A DNA stretch of 49,727 nt from Corynebacterium phoceense (GCF_900092335.1 NZ_LT596208.1:100789-150515); one strand, 5' to 3'. Numbered from the stretch's first letter, positions 34,556 through 43,385 are shown. Notes: a model not told the origin generated them from the sequence alone. Numbers and translations: made by a program.

Positions 34556-37500
34556 TCAGTCCTTACAGCCAGCCCAGGACTCAGCAGGGCCTGCGAAGTC
34601 TGACAAGACAGGTACTTCTACGCCGTCCTTGCCGGGCAGCGTGACAGCGTTGAAGGCAGCCATAACTGTCTGCGTGATCTCGTCAGCACGGTCACGCGGG
34701 ACCGACAACACAATCTCGTCGTGGACGAAGATGCGGACCATCTCCAAGACCTCCTGCGGGAGGTTCATTACACCTTCGAGGAACACGTCTCGGGCCGTCC
34801 CCTGGCCGTAGGCGGCAGGGGCTTGGGTGTACGCCGAGCCACGGCTGACAGCCACACGGCGGCCGAACCCCGTGGCAACCCAACCAAGTGCCTCGGCGTG
34901 CTTTCGTAGGTGTTCTTTCAAGTGTTCAAGCCCCGGAAACTCGAAACGCAGACGATCTAGCTGCTTCTGTGCCTCCATCACAGGGATATCGGCGTACGCG
35001 GCAAAACCTTGCGCGCCCATGCCGTAGTTCATGGCATGGGCTAGCTTCTTCGCATCAGGCCTGCGAGACGCATCGTCGAAGACGCGAATAGCCATCTCGG
35101 TGTGGGCGTCGCGACCGGGAGCAAACAGCGCAGCATAGGCAGGATCGCCGCTCCCTGCTGCCAGGCATCGCGCGTCAATCTGCGAGAGATCTACAGAGAT
35201 CAACACCTCGCCTGCGTTGTCCGGGAGGATCATCTCGCGCTGGTGGATGAGTCGCTCATTACGCTTGCCAAAAACCGCCATGGCGGGTTTCGTGGTACTG
35301 AGACGGCCTGTGACTTGTTCTGCCCGGATACTCGGATACACCCTATCTCCGTGAAGGTTTTCCATGACCGTCGAGGCCGGTGTGGAAGACCTAAGCAGTT
35401 TCTCCATCTTGGCTGCCAGCTCGACGATCTCGGGCACGTTTGCGTGCTGTTCGGCAAGCTGGCTAAACGCCTTCGCGCTGATACTGATCTCATCCGTGTC
35501 CGTGAGTAGCGCAGCAACGCCGAAACTATCTAGATAGTCCGAGATAGCCTGTTTGCCTTCCTTGGTCATCCAAGGCTCTTTCCCCTTATTGGGGATACCG
35601 ACCACATCGACAAGCCAGGTGCGAATCTCAGATTTGACGGCTGCCTCTTCTGCCAAGGCCTCTTTGACCTTGACCATGTCCACTCGAACGCCGTGAGACT
35701 CCACAACACTGAGGGCGTGCATCTTCTCGTGTTCACGCTGCAGATACTCTGCGCTGACAGCTTCCAAGGCAGCAGGCAGCATTTTCTCGTAGACAGCGGA
35801 GGTTGAGCGTACGTCCTGTAGTGCGTAAGCAACGTACTCGGCGTTATCCACGGGAATCTTGTCAAACCCACCGAACCGTTCCTCCAGGGCCTCAAGAGCC
35901 GTCTTACCGTCGTCCAGCAACTTGCCGTCCACACCACAGCGCTTAGCTACGGCATTGAGCTTGTATTTGAGGCTGCGGTCCCCACCTGCAGCCAGCTGGG
36001 AGAGGACCATCGTGTCATGCACCTTGCCAGCGTCGATGAGCGCCTTGTCATCGAGGCCATAGAGCCGTCGCAGTGCAGCCAGGTCAAACTGCACAACGTT
36101 GTGACCAACGATGGTGTCGGCAGTCTCCAGCAGCGGAATAAGTTCACCAGCGATGTCGGTGGTGGTCACAGGCTCAGCACCGTTGATCGAGTAAGCAGCA
36201 AGACGCACGAATCCTGGATCATCTGTGACCTGCACAACACCTGCGTCACCCGTTTCAAGGTCGAACACGACGGTTGTACTGTCGGCGGGTGCTGAGGGTA
36301 CTGCCTGCCCGTCTGCTGTTTCTGCAGGTGTTGGTGTTGGTCCCGGTGTCGGCGGAGGAGTACCACCGCTGCCACCGTCACCACCGTTACCGCCATTGCT
36401 ATCGTCACCGTCGTCATCGTCAGGATCGACACGTACGACCTGGAACCGCTTCGTATGGTTAACCATCCCAGCGCTTCGCATGACGTAACCATCGAAGGGC
36501 CTGTCTTGGAAACGGGTGTACATACGTCCAAGGCGCTGGGCCGTGGCGTTATCAATTGTCCAAAGCCCAGAAGGCAAAGGAACAAACTGACCGCCGACGT
36601 TGCGCGCTTCAATAGCCTTCTGCGCGTCGAAAGCACGGAATGGCTTGCCGTCGAAAACCTCGTCTAGCCACGCGATATGGGCAAGATCTTCCAGCTCGCT
36701 GTCGTCCGACTCCTTGCGCCACTCGCGCACACCCTCCATGAGGTCACTACGACCTGCGAAGGCGAGAATGCCACCTACGGTTAAATACCACTCTTCAAAA
36801 CTACCTACGTCATATCCAGAAGGAGGTGCGGGTTTACCGGCAACAACCCAGGCACGGATCATCGTGTGAGCAGCCTCAAGAAGCCTTTTTCGATTCTGGA
36901 ATACCCATTCTTTGAGGTTTGGATGCTTAAAATCATCACGTGCCTCAGGGTTGACTAAATCCGAATGTAAAATAATAGGAATGGTACGGCGCGACATGTC
37001 TTTTCGGGCTGCAACCTTCTTGCCAATAGCAAACACACACGCACTGTTCGGTACTGACTTGTGTTCAGACTTGCCGAGGATGCGACCAGAGTAGACCTCG
37101 GCGGTGATCATCGAAGCCAACGCTTCGCTCTCCAGCCCCCCACTAGCCTCATCGAACATTAACGTGGTGCGGCCGGACAAAAGCGCAGAATACAGCACCT
37201 TTTCCATCTCTTCTTCGCTGACGGGAATCTTTTGAAACTGTGCAACCCGACCCGTCGCAATAATGCTGGCAACGTGCAGACATAGGTTTTTGCCAGTACC
37301 CTGGTTATTTGCCGAGATGAGGCCCAAGGGGGCCGTTGAACACACAGACCTTGTAAGCAATGTAAGAGGCATGGACACCGCGCGGGTGAGATCGGCCTCT
37401 GAAGCAAACGGGAAGTCACAGAACGGCTCCAACAGCGTCTCCAGCGCTTCCAGAGCATCGTCAGCGGTAGGAGCGTCAGGTACGTGGAAGCCTTCGAGAT

Positions 37501-38785
37501 CGTCTGAAAGATCCAAGAACTTACGCGTCTCAGCGTTGTAGCCAGACTCACAGACAACATTTCCACTCTCCGAGAGGATAGGGGCTTCGGCAATACCCTC
37601 AATGGAGGGATACTTCGACACACGATTCTTGTTAAAAATCACAGCGGCCTCAGTCATGCCGAGTGGCCTGACCACTACTTTCTTAGCCATGTGTTGTTCG
37701 ACCTGAATCGTCTGCGCAGCAAGGTCAATAGCATAGGGAAGATCAACGGTGTCAAGGCTCTTACGTCCGTCTCGTTTCTCCAAGGCCATGAGCTTGTCGT
37801 TGGTACGAAACAGTCTCGTACCTGCGTATTTGTCGTAAACGGCCTTATCCACGGTGTCGTAGAAGACCGACGGCTCAAGATCAGAGTTGACGGATGGCTT
37901 CATACTGCCCGCCTGCGGAGTTGATGCAGTTTGCGAGGGTGCCTGAGTCATCGAGGGCCGCTTCTGACAGGGCTTATCGCCTGCCTGCTTAATCCACAGC
38001 TCAAGCATCGTCTCGCGACGATCCGCGGGGATATTACCGAGCACGTCATCGATGCCTTGCTTGCCGCCGCCAGGAACATTTACAAAACGAACGGGGGTCG
38101 CACCCCACCGGCGGCACAGTGTGCCAAGTCCCTGGGCACCGTCATAGACCAGACGGTTTGCTGCAGCATCAGCGTCTGCGATGATGTAGGTGGGCAGGCC
38201 ACCAACAAGTTGGAATGCGGGGGAAGGGCCAGCGTCACCACCCTGCCAGGACGTAATGCCGGGCAGAGCGTACACAGCAGTGTCATCGTCAGTGATCGAC
38301 ATCACGGCCAGGGGTTGTTTCGTACCCTCAACCAGCAGCACACGGCGTGTGCCAGCATGGACTGCGCGCCGCTCGATCAGCGAAGGTACGGGATGGCCGG
38401 AGTCCTTCGAAGGACCGATGTACTTGGGTGCACGACCATCTGCCAGTACTACAGTGCCGGGCTGAGGTTTTACCTGCCAGGTCGTTCCTTTATCTGCTTC
38501 TTGAAGTTCATAGACCAGGAATGGGGCTGCGTCTGGGAACCTGCCGATCCACTGCAGCGGCTCGGGTAGATCCTCAGTGGCATAAGCCGTGTATGCACCA
38601 CAGCTTGCGATGACCTCATCAGAGATACCAGAGGCACGCAGCTCAGCGAGGTGCTCATCCGACAGGGAATCTAACTCTAAACCTTTACTTGAGGTTGATG
38701 GTTTAGTGTCAACGGTAGTAATATCGGTGTTAGTGGTTTTGGTGCCCTCATCAGCGGTGATGGGGGCGCTTTCTTTTGTCTCCAT
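34556..38785 (-). CDS. TOPRIM-like / AAA+ helicase / 3'-5' exonuclease / family A DNA polymerase fusion
   Basis: 1409 residues from ATG 38785, which overlaps the HTH gene's stop (TAATG). (1) About 60-280: DUF3854/TOPRIM-like fold with VEGTKQ (152-157) and ADADAAANR (203-211), as in replicative primases. (2) About 310-780: P-loop helicase, Walker A ISANNQGTGKN (490-500), Walker B TLMFDEASGG (541-550). (3) Linker 788-835, Asp then Gly/Pro rich. (4) 836-1000: DnaQ-like exonuclease, FDLE (841-844), GHNVVQFD (894-901), and D991. (5) 1010-1409: Pol I-type polymerase, motif A VDLSQIDAR (1198-1206), motif B K1246-K1247 to YG 1254-1255, motif C HDE (1355-1357). All catalytic residues I can check are present, so it could be a near self-contained replicase for the excised or transferred element. 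A catalytic primase active site is not proven. Confidence 0.9.
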   Translation of the reverse strand: METKESAPITADEGTKTTNTDITTVDTKPSTSSKGLELDSLSDEHLAELRASGISDEVIASCGAYTAYATEDLPEPLQWIGRFPDAAPFLVYELQEADKGTTWQVKPQPGTVVLADGRAPKYIGPSKDSGHPVPSLIERRAVHAGTRRVLLVEGTKQPLAVMSITDDDTAVYALPGITSWQGGDAGPSPAFQLVGGLPTYIIADADAAANRLVYDGAQGLGTLCRRWGATPVRFVNVPGGGKQGIDDVLGNIPADRRETMLELWIKQAGDKPCQKRPSMTQAPSQTASTPQAGSMKPSVNSDLEPSVFYDTVDKAVYDKYAGTRLFRTNDKLMALEKRDGRKSLDTVDLPYAIDLAAQTIQVEQHMAKKVVVRPLGMTEAAVIFNKNRVSKYPSIEGIAEAPILSESGNVVCESGYNAETRKFLDLSDDLEGFHVPDAPTADDALEALETLLEPFCDFPFASEADLTRAVSMPLTLLTRSVCSTAPLGLISANNQGTGKNLCLHVASIIATGRVAQFQKIPVSEEEMEKVLYSALLSGRTTLMFDEASGGLESEALASMITAEVYSGRILGKSEHKSVPNSACVFAIGKKVAARKDMSRRTIPIILHSDLVNPEARDDFKHPNLKEWVFQNRKRLLEAAHTMIRAWVVAGKPAPPSGYDVGSFEEWYLTVGGILAFAGRSDLMEGVREWRKESDDSELEDLAHIAWLDEVFDGKPFRAFDAQKAIEARNVGGQFVPLPSGLWTIDNATAQRLGRMYTRFQDRPFDGYVMRSAGMVNHTKRFQVVRVDPDDDDGDDSNGGNGGDGGSGGTPPPTPGPTPTPAETADGQAVPSAPADSTTVVFDLETGDAGVVQVTDDPGFVRLAAYSINGAEPVTTTDIAGELIPLLETADTIVGHNVVQFDLAALRRLYGLDDKALIDAGKVHDTMVLSQLAAGGDRSLKYKLNAVAKRCGVDGKLLDDGKTALEALEERFGGFDKIPVDNAEYVAYALQDVRSTSAVYEKMLPAALEAVSAEYLQREHEKMHALSVVESHGVRVDMVKVKEALAEEAAVKSEIRTWLVDVVGIPNKGKEPWMTKEGKQAISDYLDSFGVAALLTDTDEISISAKAFSQLAEQHANVPEIVELAAKMEKLLRSSTPASTVMENLHGDRVYPSIRAEQVTGRLSTTKPAMAVFGKRNERLIHQREMILPDNAGEVLISVDLSQIDARCLAAGSGDPAYAALFAPGRDAHTEMAIRVFDDASRRPDAKKLAHAMNYGMGAQGFAAYADIPVMEAQKQLDRLRFEFPGLEHLKEHLRKHAEALGWVATGFGRRVAVSRGSAYTQAPAAYGQGTARDVFLEGVMNLPQEVLEMVRIFVHDEIVLSVPRDRADEITQTVMAAFNAVTLPGKDGVEVPVLSDFAGPAESWAGCKD

Positions 38786-38991
38786 TAGGCTGCACCCCCG
38801 ATCGTGGGTTGTGCGTTGAGCCAAGCATCAAGATATTTGACGCGATAGAGGATTTGTCTACCAGATTTAATGTAGCGGGGACCGCGTCCCTCGGCACGCC
38901 AGTTTGCAAGAGTGCCGCGCGACAAACCAAGCATTTCAGCAGCGGCTGTCGGCTTAACAGAAAGACGGGGAATATCTACATGGGTACTCAC
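38785..38991 (-). CDS. Small helix-turn-helix protein (excisionase/MerR-like)
   Basis: 68 residues with a winged HTH_17 motif: TAAAEMLGLSRGTLANWRAE, GRGPRYIKSGRQILY. This is the form of phage and element excisionases and of small plasmid replication regulators. Stop overlaps the replicase ATG, so it probably regulates that operon or the excision step, or both. It is 3 kb from the integrase, with an ISL3 element inserted between. Confidence 0.85.
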   Translation of the reverse strand: MSTHVDIPRLSVKPTAAAEMLGLSRGTLANWRAEGRGPRYIKSGRQILYRVKYLDAWLNAQPTIGGAA

Positions 38992-39660
38992 GATTAAGTG
39001 TCTCCAGACATGAAAAATTCACCCCAGCCTGCGCAGTTTGCGCTTAGGAGCTATTTCATGTCCGGTTCTAATCCGTGATTCCACTTTCATTTTCGAGGAC
39101 CGATAAATAGGGGTAGGACCGATAAATGGGACCTCGCTGGCGACACCCGGAAGGCTAACAACCACCCTATCCCATTGCGGGCCATTTGACAAGGGGTAGC
39201 AGTCTGGGTTGAGGCAGGCGTAAATGCACCCCCTAGCGCATGTTCGTCGCGTAGTTCTGCATCGTTTCGTTGCTTGAGGCTCAAATAATAAAAAAGGACG
39301 AAACGCTTGACCGGTGGTTTTGTAAAACTACGAAAATCAAAAATGCGAAACAAGCTACAGGGCTGCGACCTGTGTGGATCGGCATGATCGCGGTGGTGTT
39401 TCGTAATTCAGCCACTTTTCGGTCCAACTCTTTCAAAGTAGAGAAGCATAGACGTTGTGAGTGACGTGGCTTGCGTATGGCAGATGTCGAAACGGGGGCA
39501 GGGAAATAAGGGGGATAAGGGGTAGGATTCAGCGCCTGCCGTGTGGAAATTTCAAAAAACACATTAGTTGGTAAATACCAATGAGTGTGTTTTTTCATTT
39601 TCTCTAGAGTTAGGGTGAAACAAGCCCCGTATCCCCCCGGATTCCCTAATTTCATGACGG
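38992..39660. other. Non-coding region upstream of the replication operon (possible origin/control region)
   Basis: No credible gene in 670 bases. Two direct repeats AGGACCGATAAAT (39096-39108 and 39115-39127), 19 bases apart, lie about 110 bases upstream of the HTH gene and look like iterons or operators. An AT-rich block is at 39281-39296. A long imperfect hairpin (39554-39595; AAAAAACACA with TGTGTTTTTT, inner palindrome TTGGTAAATACCAA) could be a terminator in both directions. Confidence 0.5.
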
Positions 39661-39668
39661 GTATTATG

Positions 39669-41130
39669 GGCTCTTCCGGTTTTAGAGTGCATTGATTTTG
39701 TGTCGGATGTTGGCGGCGTGAATCAGGCACCGCAATATGTAGTGGTCGAGGTTGCGGAATCCCAGGGCGATGCCGCGTAGGAATTCCAACCGACCGTTAA
39801 TCGCTTCGACAGGTCCGTTGGATACTCCGTGGTCGAAGTAGGCGAGGATGTCCTTGCGGCGTTTGTTCATGGTCCTGCCTAGCTGCGCGATCTCAGCGAT
39901 CCCGGCGTCTTTGATGTCAACAAGCGTGTCAATGAGCGTGCTCATGGCTTTCTTGGCTGCTTGCTTGTTGGGATTGTTGTAGCAGCTTATGACTTGTTGG
40001 TAGTAGGTCCAGGTCTCTTGTAGCGGCGCGTAGTCGTCGTCGAAGTCAAACAGTTCCTCAAGCCTCCCGCGCTGCTTGTCGGTGAGCAAGCCCTCGGTGG
40101 TCAACAGAGTTTTCCGGTTGCGGTAGAGCGGGTCTTTGCTGCGGCCACGTCGGCCTGTTGTTTCTAACTGGAGCCTGGCGCGGCACTTGGTGAGCTTGTC
40201 ACCGGCCAGGCGTACAACGTGGAACGGGTCCATGACTTGGGTGGCGTTGGGAATGACTTCGCCAGCGGCGGTGGCATAGCCTTGGAAGCCGTCCATGCTG
40301 ATGATCTTGACCTGATCGCGGAACTGCTCGCTGTGATTATTCAGCCATGTTCGTAACGCGTCAGCGCTTCTGCCTGGGACAACGTCAAGAAGCCGAGCGG
40401 GGCGGATGACGTTTCCATCCTTGTCGTGGTGGTCGGTCATATCAACGATGACGGTGACGTATCCGTCGCGCCATGTGCGTCGGTTGTGCGACCAGCGATG
40501 CTCATCAACACCGATGACCTTGACCCCGTCGAGGTAGTGCTCGTCGTTGTAGATCAAGTCCTGGACAGCGGCTAAGGCCAAGGCGTTGGTGGTATCCCAC
40601 CCCAGGCCTAATGACTTGGCTGCAGCGGCAACGCTCATCCGATCTAGGCAGAGTCGTTGCAGTATCCAGCGGGTCACCCTGTCCGTGGTCTTTGAATTGT
40701 CGGGCGCGCAGGTAAGGCCCGCGCGGAAGATCTTCTGCAAGCAGCGCTTGTTGGTGCACCGGTAGCGTGGAAGGCGCACATGAAGGCGTGTTGGGTGGCC
40801 GACGATGGGCAGATCGACCAGGCTGCGGATGACGTGGTCGCGGAATACTCCAGGCTGACCGCACGTGGGGCATTCATTGATGGGCTCGACGGGCTCGGCT
40901 TCGATGACGGTGACATCGCCGTGTTCTGCGGCCCCGGTGATAGTAACTCCTAGTTCTGCGGTGCGGCAGATGGTATCGACGATGACATTTCCGTTAGGCT
41001 GCACAGTAGGTCCTTGGTTTGTACGGATGGATTAGACACCCTTATTCCTACAAAGCCAAGGACCCCAATATCTTGTGCCACGCCCGAACCCCCGGCGAAC
41101 TAATCAATGCACTCTAAAACCGGAAGAGCC
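39669..41130 (-). mobile_element. ISL3-family insertion sequence (IS31831/IS13869 type), intact
   Basis: 1462 bp with perfect 29-bp terminal inverted repeats; the outer bases read GGCTCTTCCGGTTTTAGAGT at both ends. Flanked by a perfect 8-bp target duplication GTATTATG (39661-39668 and 41131-41138), the ISL3 value. One complete transposase gene. Perfect ends and duplication indicate a recent insertion. Confidence 0.95.
39682..41004 (-). CDS. ISL3-family transposase
   Basis: 440 residues from GTG 41004 (CCAAGGA upstream). N-terminal zinc-binding pair (NECPTCGQPG, then YRCTNKRCLQK) and helix-turn-helix, followed by the DDE core of ISL3: VIGVDEHRW, ISMDGFQGY and a C-terminal Glu in SNGPVEAINGRLEF. 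Size and motifs match the corynebacterial IS31831/IS1207 group. The gene is whole and should be active. Confidence 0.95.
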   Translation of the reverse strand: MQPNGNVIVDTICRTAELGVTITGAAEHGDVTVIEAEPVEPINECPTCGQPGVFRDHVIRSLVDLPIVGHPTRLHVRLPRYRCTNKRCLQKIFRAGLTCAPDNSKTTDRVTRWILQRLCLDRMSVAAAAKSLGLGWDTTNALALAAVQDLIYNDEHYLDGVKVIGVDEHRWSHNRRTWRDGYVTVIVDMTDHHDKDGNVIRPARLLDVVPGRSADALRTWLNNHSEQFRDQVKIISMDGFQGYATAAGEVIPNATQVMDPFHVVRLAGDKLTKCRARLQLETTGRRGRSKDPLYRNRKTLLTTEGLLTDKQRGRLEELFDFDDDYAPLQETWTYYQQVISCYNNPNKQAAKKAMSTLIDTLVDIKDAGIAEIAQLGRTMNKRRKDILAYFDHGVSNGPVEAINGRLEFLRGIALGFRNLDHYILRCLIHAANIRHKINAL

Positions 41131-41138
41131 GTATTATG

Positions 41139-41507
41139 GTTCCGAGGCGCTCTTGGTGGCACAGGTCATGCAAAGGTGCTCGCTATGGGGGTTGACGTGG
41201 AGGCTGGTCAATGTGTGGCATAACACACAAACAGTGCAAGGTGTCTTACTTCGATTAGAGGCCCGTCAACGGGTGAGAAATAGTGAAACACAATGCATGT
41301 CCGCTGTTCGAGCTATGTTTTCGCGTTTCGTAAATTGCTTCTTTTCGCTATATGTATATCGCTGCCTCGCGTCCTCGTTCGGCTGCCGTGTGTGCTTCGT
41401 GGTTTCAATGTTAGTGCCTCCACTGTTGCGTGTAATGGGGTTTTCTCTTGAGCGGTGTGGTAGAACACTGCTAATCGACGGCTGTGAACCATTTTCGACC
41501 GTTATAA
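41139..41507. other. Intergenic stretch right of the ISL3 element
   Basis: About 370 bases continuing the region that was interrupted by the IS. Frames here are short or merely run out of the IS end. I see no convincing gene, hairpin or repeat. Confidence 0.5.
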
Positions 41508-41891
41508 CTATTTGATCAGGGGTGGAAACCATTTATCAACGGGGAGATTGGTCTTAGAGGGTAAAGGCCAGTGGAAGCCCGCATAGGCAGTGGGCGCCAA
41601 TTCAGCTATAAGGCCTGGCGCAGGCAGTCGTCCATATCGAATCACGCGTAGGCGATCTGTGAGCTTCTTCTTCGCTAGTTTCAGTTCACGCCTGGCCGAG
41701 GCAAGCGCTCTATCGCCATGTGCGGTCTTAATCTGAGTAGTTAACTCCTCGAGGCGAGCATTGATGATCTTGAGGTCGCGTCCGAGCGCTGCGCGCTCAG
41801 CTTCATATTCTTCCTCAGGGGTTGCGCCATCATCGAGCCGGAGCTGTACGAGTTCGGGGGAGTCCCAGGGGGCTGGGCGTTGTGTGTTCAT
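41508..41891 (-). CDS. Hypothetical coiled-coil protein divergent from the integrase (127 aa)
   Basis: Begins MNTQRPAPWDSPELVQLRLD; the middle (EEEYEAERAALGRDLKI to AKKKLTDRLR) is a strong amphipathic helix with Lys/Arg. No membrane segment. Divergent from the integrase with 56 bases between starts, a position often held by an excision or regulatory protein, but no helix-turn-helix is visible. Family not recognised. Confidence 0.6.
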   Translation of the reverse strand: MNTQRPAPWDSPELVQLRLDDGATPEEEYEAERAALGRDLKIINARLEELTTQIKTAHGDRALASARRELKLAKKKLTDRLRVIRYGRLPAPGLIAELAPTAYAGFHWPLPSKTNLPVDKWFPPLIK

Positions 41892-41934
41892 GTTTACCAG
41901 GCTACCAACATTCGAACCATTACAAAAGTGGTGC

Positions 41935-41948
41935 TATAGTCTTGTGTA
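41935..41948 (+). promoter_or_regulatory. -10 box for a leaderless integrase transcript
   Basis: TATAGT at 41935-41940 lies 7 bases before the integrase ATG (41948), so transcription would start at or next to the A of ATG. There is no Shine-Dalgarno sequence before this start. Leaderless mRNAs are common in corynebacteria. Confidence 0.5.
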
Positions 41949-43174
41949 TGGTAAAGAGGCAACAAGCATCACGCGCACCACTACAGCCGGGCGAAGATAC
42001 TGTTGAGCGAGTCCTGGACACGCTCTCACGAGGGCCGTTTGACGCGTTTGTCACCGTCAAGACTTGGGAAGGGCGCTCCAAACGCATTCACATCCGCGCG
42101 AAGACGAAAGGTGAATTTCGGACCAAGGCACGAGAAAAGATTGATGTTATCCTCAATACGTCAGCGAGTAGCTGGACGAAGGCGCAACGCCTTACGACCT
42201 TTATGGATGAGGTGAGTGAACCAGCGGTTAAAGCCGCGCGCCTGAGATTGAACACGAGAAAGCGCTATGAACTAGCCTTATCACAGCTACGCCGCCATCT
42301 TGATGGACTCACGATCGGCCACGCCGTGAGATTTAGGACTCTTGAAAAGGCGTTGCAGGACATAGGGACAGGCCATGGTGCCGAGTCCGCGCGACAAGCG
42401 CGCACGGTCTTAAGCAAGTACGTGTTAGACCAACTCATCCGTGAAGGGGTTATCGAACATAACCCACTGCGAGGCATATCAATAGATCTCGGGGACACTC
42501 GCAAGGGGAACAAGCCTAAACAATCGCATGCGCTTACGGATGCTCAGTATGACGCTGTTGTTGATCATCTTTTGGTGCGAGACACAGCAGGGCCTATACC
42601 GCCGGGAACGGATAGGCGGCACACATCTATTAGGAAGCATGAGTTAACGGTCGCTCTAACTATTCTCCAGGCCGGTACAGGATTGCGTATTAGTGAAGCG
42701 CTCGCGCTTACCCGTGAGGATGTAACTATCACGCAGAACTCACTGGCAATAACAGTTCAGGCGGAACGGTCAAAGACGCATAGGGGACGTACCGTGCCGA
42801 TGCTGGACAAAAGATGCGAAAAGTTCTGGCGAGAGCGAATCGAAACAATTGGTCCCGGTGATCCGCTTATCCCGGCGCCGGGGGATGTGCACTTGCACTG
42901 GCGGACGGACAACGCCGTTAAGGCATGTGCGGCGCTCTATAAGGACATTGGCGTTCAACTGGAAGATGAGGTTGTTTCTTCTATGAGATCACACGCTTGG
43001 CGCACGGTACTCAACAACCGAGCAATTGCTCGCGGAGTTCCCGCCGAGATTCGCAGCGCATTCTTTGGTCACACTGAGGCCATGAACGCCCGAAACTACA
43101 CGGACCTTACCGACGTTTCGGCCATGCAGTCGGCACTTGAAGGTGGTGCACTAGATGGTGCACTAGAGGGATGA
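41948..43174 (+). CDS. Tyrosine recombinase (integrase B of the mobilizable element)
   Basis: 408 residues. An AP2-like arm-binding N-terminus (GPFDAFVTVKTWEGRSKRIH), a core-binding domain (about 75-170), and a catalytic domain with Arg in TGLRISEAL, HAWR (SHAWRTVLNN), FFGH, and the nucleophile Tyr in ARNYTDLTD. It inserts and, with a helper, excises the element at the tRNA-fMet 3' end. The extreme C-terminus (EGGALDGALEG) is encoded by the repeat that reappears at the other end of the element, so coding sequence and arm-site DNA overlap. ATG 41948 was chosen for the TATAGT box; the 126-base upstream extension lacks a ribosome site and overlaps the divergent gene. Confidence 0.92.
   Translation: MVKRQQASRAPLQPGEDTVERVLDTLSRGPFDAFVTVKTWEGRSKRIHIRAKTKGEFRTKAREKIDVILNTSASSWTKAQRLTTFMDEVSEPAVKAARLRLNTRKRYELALSQLRRHLDGLTIGHAVRFRTLEKALQDIGTGHGAESARQARTVLSKYVLDQLIREGVIEHNPLRGISIDLGDTRKGNKPKQSHALTDAQYDAVVDHLLVRDTAGPIPPGTDRRHTSIRKHELTVALTILQAGTGLRISEALALTREDVTITQNSLAITVQAERSKTHRGRTVPMLDKRCEKFWRERIETIGPGDPLIPAPGDVHLHWRTDNAVKACAALYKDIGVQLEDEVVSSMRSHAWRTVLNNRAIARGVPAEIRSAFFGHTEAMNARNYTDLTDVSAMQSALEGGALDGALEG
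43145..43166 (+). repeat. 22-bp repeat shared with the left end (integrase arm-type site?)
   Basis: GGTGCACTAGA plus TGGTGCACTAG, itself two copies of GGTGCACTAG, identical to 2570-2591. It lies within the last codons of the integrase, 115 bases from the right att core; the left copy lies 70 bases inside the left att core, in the same orientation. Confidence 0.6.
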
Positions 43175-43280
43175 TTCTGGATGATTCTAAATGGTTCTAA
43201 ATGATCGAAAATGCCTCTAAACAGCATGGTCAGAATCGAATAATGCCTGTTAGGCTCGAATGTAATCCGATAACCCAGAG

Positions 43281-43309
43281 GTCGTAGGTTCGAATCCTGC
43301 CCCCGCTAC
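43281..43309 (+). repeat. att copy 2: 3' end of tRNA-fMet (right boundary)
   Basis: Identical to 2472-2500 over 29 bp. To its left the tRNA likeness extends further (ATAACCCAGAG, the 3' side of an anticodon stem with the CCC typical of initiator tRNA), but no anticodon or 5' half follows upstream. To the right the bases are AAAG, so CCA is not encoded. It is an att remnant, not a tRNA gene. Confidence 0.85.
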
Positions 43310-43318
43310 AAAGTTCTT

Positions 43319-43349
43319 AAGTCCCTCTCCTTCGGGAGAGGGACTTTTG
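43319..43349 (+). terminator. Rho-independent terminator right of att copy 2
   Basis: AAGTCCCTCTCC (43319-43330), loop TTCG, GGAGAGGGACTT (43335-43346), then TT: a 12-bp perfect stem. Probably the original chromosomal terminator of the tRNA-fMet gene. Confidence 0.9.
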
Positions 43350-43385
43350 ATGTTTTCTGAACTTTCGGGCTAGGGGGGCTAGGGG

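Larger units (their letters stand above)
2472..43309. mobile_element. Integrative mobilizable element (about 40.8 kb) at the tRNA-fMet 3' end
   Basis: Bounded by 29-bp direct repeats of a tRNA 3' segment. A tyrosine integrase gene ends about 100 bp before the right repeat, and identical 22-bp sequences lie about 70-110 bp inside both ends. It carries a relaxase, MobC, an oriT-like hairpin and its own helicase/polymerase. I found no VirB4-, VirD4- or TraG-like ATPase, so I infer mobilizable rather than self-transmissible. Cargo: type III restriction-modification, ArdA, SSB and a siderophore-type block. Several IS elements and remnants mark internal rearrangements. Confidence 0.75.

Noticed and set aside
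34556-38824. Many open frames antisense to the polymerase fusion, some over 150 codons
   Set aside because: They are shadows of a long high-GC gene. None has a ribosome site or a recognisable domain.
41075-41515. 146-codon frame across the ISL3 right end
   Set aside because: It begins inside the IS inverted-repeat region and shows no coding features. The pre-insertion sequence would not contain it.
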